Part shown: piece after piece, positions 61,182 to 64,000 of the stretch
Layout of the letters: every line of letters begins with the position of its first letter
Numbering within the stretch: the stretch's first letter is position 1
Source of the DNA: DASZFV01 sp035549075
GTDB taxonomy: Bacteria > Myxococcota_A > Polyangia > Fen-1088
NCBI GenBank assembly: GCA_035549075.1
Contig: DASZRT010000055.1
Coordinates: 15,023-79,022, forward strand
Direction: 5' to 3'
Length of the DNA stretch: 64,000 nucleotides
Position numbers and translations under genes: made by a program
Notes under the pieces: generated by a model
Told to the model about the DNA's origin: nothing
The model's database searches: none
The model's input: the letters and a program-made list of their open reading frames with translations, nothing else

Positions 61182-62474
61182 ATGGAGCGAACGCAGCTGC
61201 GGGTCGTCCTGGTCGCGCTCGGGCTCCTCGCGTTGGCGTCGGCGTGCGACAAAGTCTCGTCGGACAACATCCAGCTCTGGAAGACGACGCAGAAGGGGCC
61301 CGATCGATTGAAGGCCGCGCTCGCCGATCACGGCGTCGAGCCGCGGCTGCGCGCCGAGGCCGCCATCGCCATGACCGACATCGGCCTCGCCGACGACGTC
61401 GACACGACGTTCTCGTCGCTGCCCAATGACGATCGGCTCGCGATCGCCAAGAGCCTCGAGTCGCTGTACGCGACGCAGATGAAGGACCCGTCGGCCGACA
61501 AAGCGCTCGCGGCGCGCGACGGCCTGTACTCGTTGCGCCAGTACGTGTCGCCCGACGAGCAGGCGCAGATCGACGCCATGCTGTTGCCGGCGCTCGAAGC
61601 GGATCTCTCGGCGGGGCACCTGCGGCAGGGGCGTCACTCCGTCGACAAGATGATGACGGCGATCGGGCCGGCCGCGGGCGACATGCTCGCGCGCGTGCTC
61701 GCCTCGCCCAGCTCGCAAGTCGCGCAGGCCGCCGAGCTGCTGGGCAAGGTCGGTTCGCCCGAGGCGCGCGAGAAGGGCGGCGCGGCGATCGTCGCGCGCG
61801 CCAAGACAGCCAACAAGAAGACGCCGATCGAGCCGCTCTACAAAGCGCTCGGCTCGGTGGGCGGGCCGTCGGCCGTTGCGTTCCTCGAGTCGAAGGTGAC
61901 CGGCCCCGACAAGGACGGCGCCGCGCTCGCCGTGCGCGCGCTGCAAGAGCGCCGCGATCCCGCCGTGCTGCCGTTCGCGCTCAAGGTCGCGGGCGACGCG
62001 CACGCCGACAAGATCGTGCGCGACGAGATGTTCGGCGTCATCGAGACCATCGGCGGCCTGGAAGCGCGCCGCGGGCTGCTCGAGATCATCGCCAACGACA
62101 AGGAAGAGATCGTCCGCTACCGCGCGTTCGAGTCGGCGCTCACGTCGGCGAAGACCGAGGGCATCGTACCGGCGCTCGAGGCCTTCCCGGCGGCGGCGAC
62201 TTACAAGAAGGTCGACGTCGACGACCTGCTCGTGAAGCTCATCGAGAAGCTGGGCGCGGCCGCGCGGCCGGCGCTCGTGCAGGGGCTCGCGTCGAAGTCG
62301 CCGCTCGCGCGCATGACGTGCCTCATGACGCTCGAACAGATCGGCAAGGCGCCCGACGCGCCGGCCGTCGAAAAACTTGCGGGTGACACCGCCTCGGTCA
62401 AGGGTTTCCCGGCGGGCGAGACGATCGGCAAGGAAGCGAAGCGCATCGCCGGCGTCCTCGAGAAGAAGACCTGA
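61182..62474 (+). CDS. HEAT-like repeat lipoprotein
   Basis: Encodes 430 aa. The leader ends in LASAC (Cys22). The mature protein is almost wholly helical, with repeated units around 30-40 residues such as AAELLGKVGSPEAREKGGAA, EPLYKALGSVGGPSAVAFLE and CLMTLEQIGKAPDAPAVEK, which is HEAT/armadillo-like. Surface-anchored scaffold is likely. The FHA gene follows after 2 nt. Confidence 0.8.
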   Translation: MERTQLRVVLVALGLLALASACDKVSSDNIQLWKTTQKGPDRLKAALADHGVEPRLRAEAAIAMTDIGLADDVDTTFSSLPNDDRLAIAKSLESLYATQMKDPSADKALAARDGLYSLRQYVSPDEQAQIDAMLLPALEADLSAGHLRQGRHSVDKMMTAIGPAAGDMLARVLASPSSQVAQAAELLGKVGSPEAREKGGAAIVARAKTANKKTPIEPLYKALGSVGGPSAVAFLESKVTGPDKDGAALAVRALQERRDPAVLPFALKVAGDAHADKIVRDEMFGVIETIGGLEARRGLLEIIANDKEEIVRYRAFESALTSAKTEGIVPALEAFPAAATYKKVDVDDLLVKLIEKLGAAARPALVQGLASKSPLARMTCLMTLEQIGKAPDAPAVEKLAGDTASVKGFPAGETIGKEAKRIAGVLEKKT

Positions 62475-62476
62475 TC

Positions 62477-63141
<665 letters not shown>

Positions 63142-63145
<4 letters not shown>

Positions 63146-64000
63146 CGCTCGAGCGGCCGTTGCTCGGCCTGCCGGGCGCGGGCCCGGTGACGGCGCGGCG
63201 ACTCGCCGCCGAGGGGCTCGTCACCGTGCGCGACCTGCTGCTGCGTCTGCCGCGCGGCCTCGATGATCTTCGGCGCGAGACGCCGATCTGCGCGCTGGGT
63301 GAGATCCCCGACGGCGAGGCCGTGCTCGTGCGCGGCGTCGTGCGCAAGGTGCACGTGTTCCCGCGGCGGTTCCTCGACGTCGTGCTCGGGTCGGGCGACG
63401 CGACGGTGCGCGCGCGCTGGTTTCGACCGCCGCCCGGCATGTCGAAGGCGTTCACGAAGGGGAGCGAGGTCGCGCTCGCGGGACCGCTGCGTACGGTCGA
63501 CGGCGGCGCGCGCGAGCTGCTGCACCCGACGAACGTGACGGCGGCCCTCGCGGGGAAGGCGGGCCTCGGGCTGCGGCCGCGCTACGGCGCCGTCGAGGGC
63601 GTGGGCGCGCGCGTGTACGAGAAGATCGTCACGGGCGCGCTCGCGGCGCTCGTCGAAGATGCCGACGAGCTCTTGCCGGCAGAGGCATGCGCGCGGCTCG
63701 GTTTGCCGACGCTCCGCGCGGCGCTCGCCGCGGTGCACGCGCCGCCGGACGAGATCGACGACGACGCGCTGGCGGCGCTCGCGGCCGGACGCGCGCCCGC
63801 GCACCGGCGCGTGGCGCTCGAGGCGCTGCTGTCGGTTCAGACGATGTTCCTGCAGCGGCGCGCGCGCGTCGCTGCCGAGGGCGCGCCCACGCCGATCGAC
63901 GCCAGCGCGACGGCGGACGTGCTCGCGCGCGTCGGCGCGGCGCTCGGCTTCGCGCTCACGGCCGCGCAGGCGCGCGCCGTCGACGAGATCGCGCGCGACC
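63142..64000 (+). CDS. recG: ATP-dependent DNA helicase RecG (5' part, cut by window end)
   Basis: The first 286 codons are open to the window edge. LPGAGPVTARRLAAEGLVTVRDLLLRLPRG is the RecG wedge N-terminus, HRRVALEALLSVQTMFLQRRA the family's pre-helicase segment, and LGFALTAAQARAVDEIARD the approach to the ATPase domain (LTxAQ). Helicase motifs lie beyond the window. GTG start overlaps the FHA stop. Confidence 0.9.

Overview
The window is about 64 kb of very GC-rich DNA with dense, often translationally coupled genes. It most resembles a myxobacterium-type (Myxococcota, probably Polyangia-like) chromosome. Pointers are an AgmX/GltJ-like zinc-ribbon + GYF + TonB-like C-terminal protein, several PilZ proteins, an HDOD protein, a DUF4388-type receiver protein, many large lipoproteins with low-complexity linkers, and an Alternative Complex III / caa3 respiratory cluster. 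This is inference from gene content. No rRNA, CRISPR, insertion sequence or phage gene was found. One tRNA gene (tRNA-Cys) is present.

Layout. 0.1-3.4 kb: a diheme lipoprotein closed by a strong terminator, facing an HDOD protein. 3.5-16.3 kb: the centrepiece, one polycistron for quinol-to-oxygen respiration: ActA-F (Alternative Complex III), a small unassigned membrane protein, SCO, and the four caa3 oxidase subunits. The oxidase has the YSHPxVY signature of A2-type enzymes and subunit II carries a fused cytochrome c domain. Many neighbouring genes overlap by ATGA or GTGA. 16.3-23.0 kb: a secreted lysozyme-fold-like protein, a HExxH-like/YkgJ fusion, an FAD-dependent dehydrogenase, and a four-gene minus-strand operon (beta-propeller-like, hypothetical, two PilZ). 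23.1-26.9 kb: folD, then parA-parB-PilZ/pseudo-receiver on the minus strand. 27-31.6 kb: a tandem-DsbA protein and three exported proteins, one with twelve NG(L/F) hexapeptide repeats. 31.7-38.4 kb: housekeeping genes: ABC-F ATPase, a class V aminotransferase with a short serA, and hisZ-purA. 38.6-49.4 kb: the AgmX-like protein, a ferredoxin-like protein, an EF-hand membrane protein, an orphan biotinyl protein, threonine aldolase / flippase-like / PHP phosphatase, two small membrane proteins, pyrE and a receiver-DUF4388 regulator. 49.6-64 kb: plant-type glutamate-cysteine ligase, a methyltransferase, tRNA-Cys, a large repeat-rich lipoprotein, GDPD, thioesterase/Nudix/FMN-reductase, an active/inactive M16 pair downstream of a FadL-like porin, a HEAT-like lipoprotein, an FHA protein, and recG cut off by the window end.

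Cross-cutting observations. An octapeptide, ENSVLFSL, is shared by the AgmX-like protein and an otherwise unrelated coiled-coil membrane protein 6 kb away. Several genes without a Shine-Dalgarno have a -10-like hexamer 7-9 nt before the start codon, which suggests leaderless transcripts. Hairpins fill short intergenic gaps, and two convergent gene pairs share a palindromic tetranucleotide as the stop codon of both genes.
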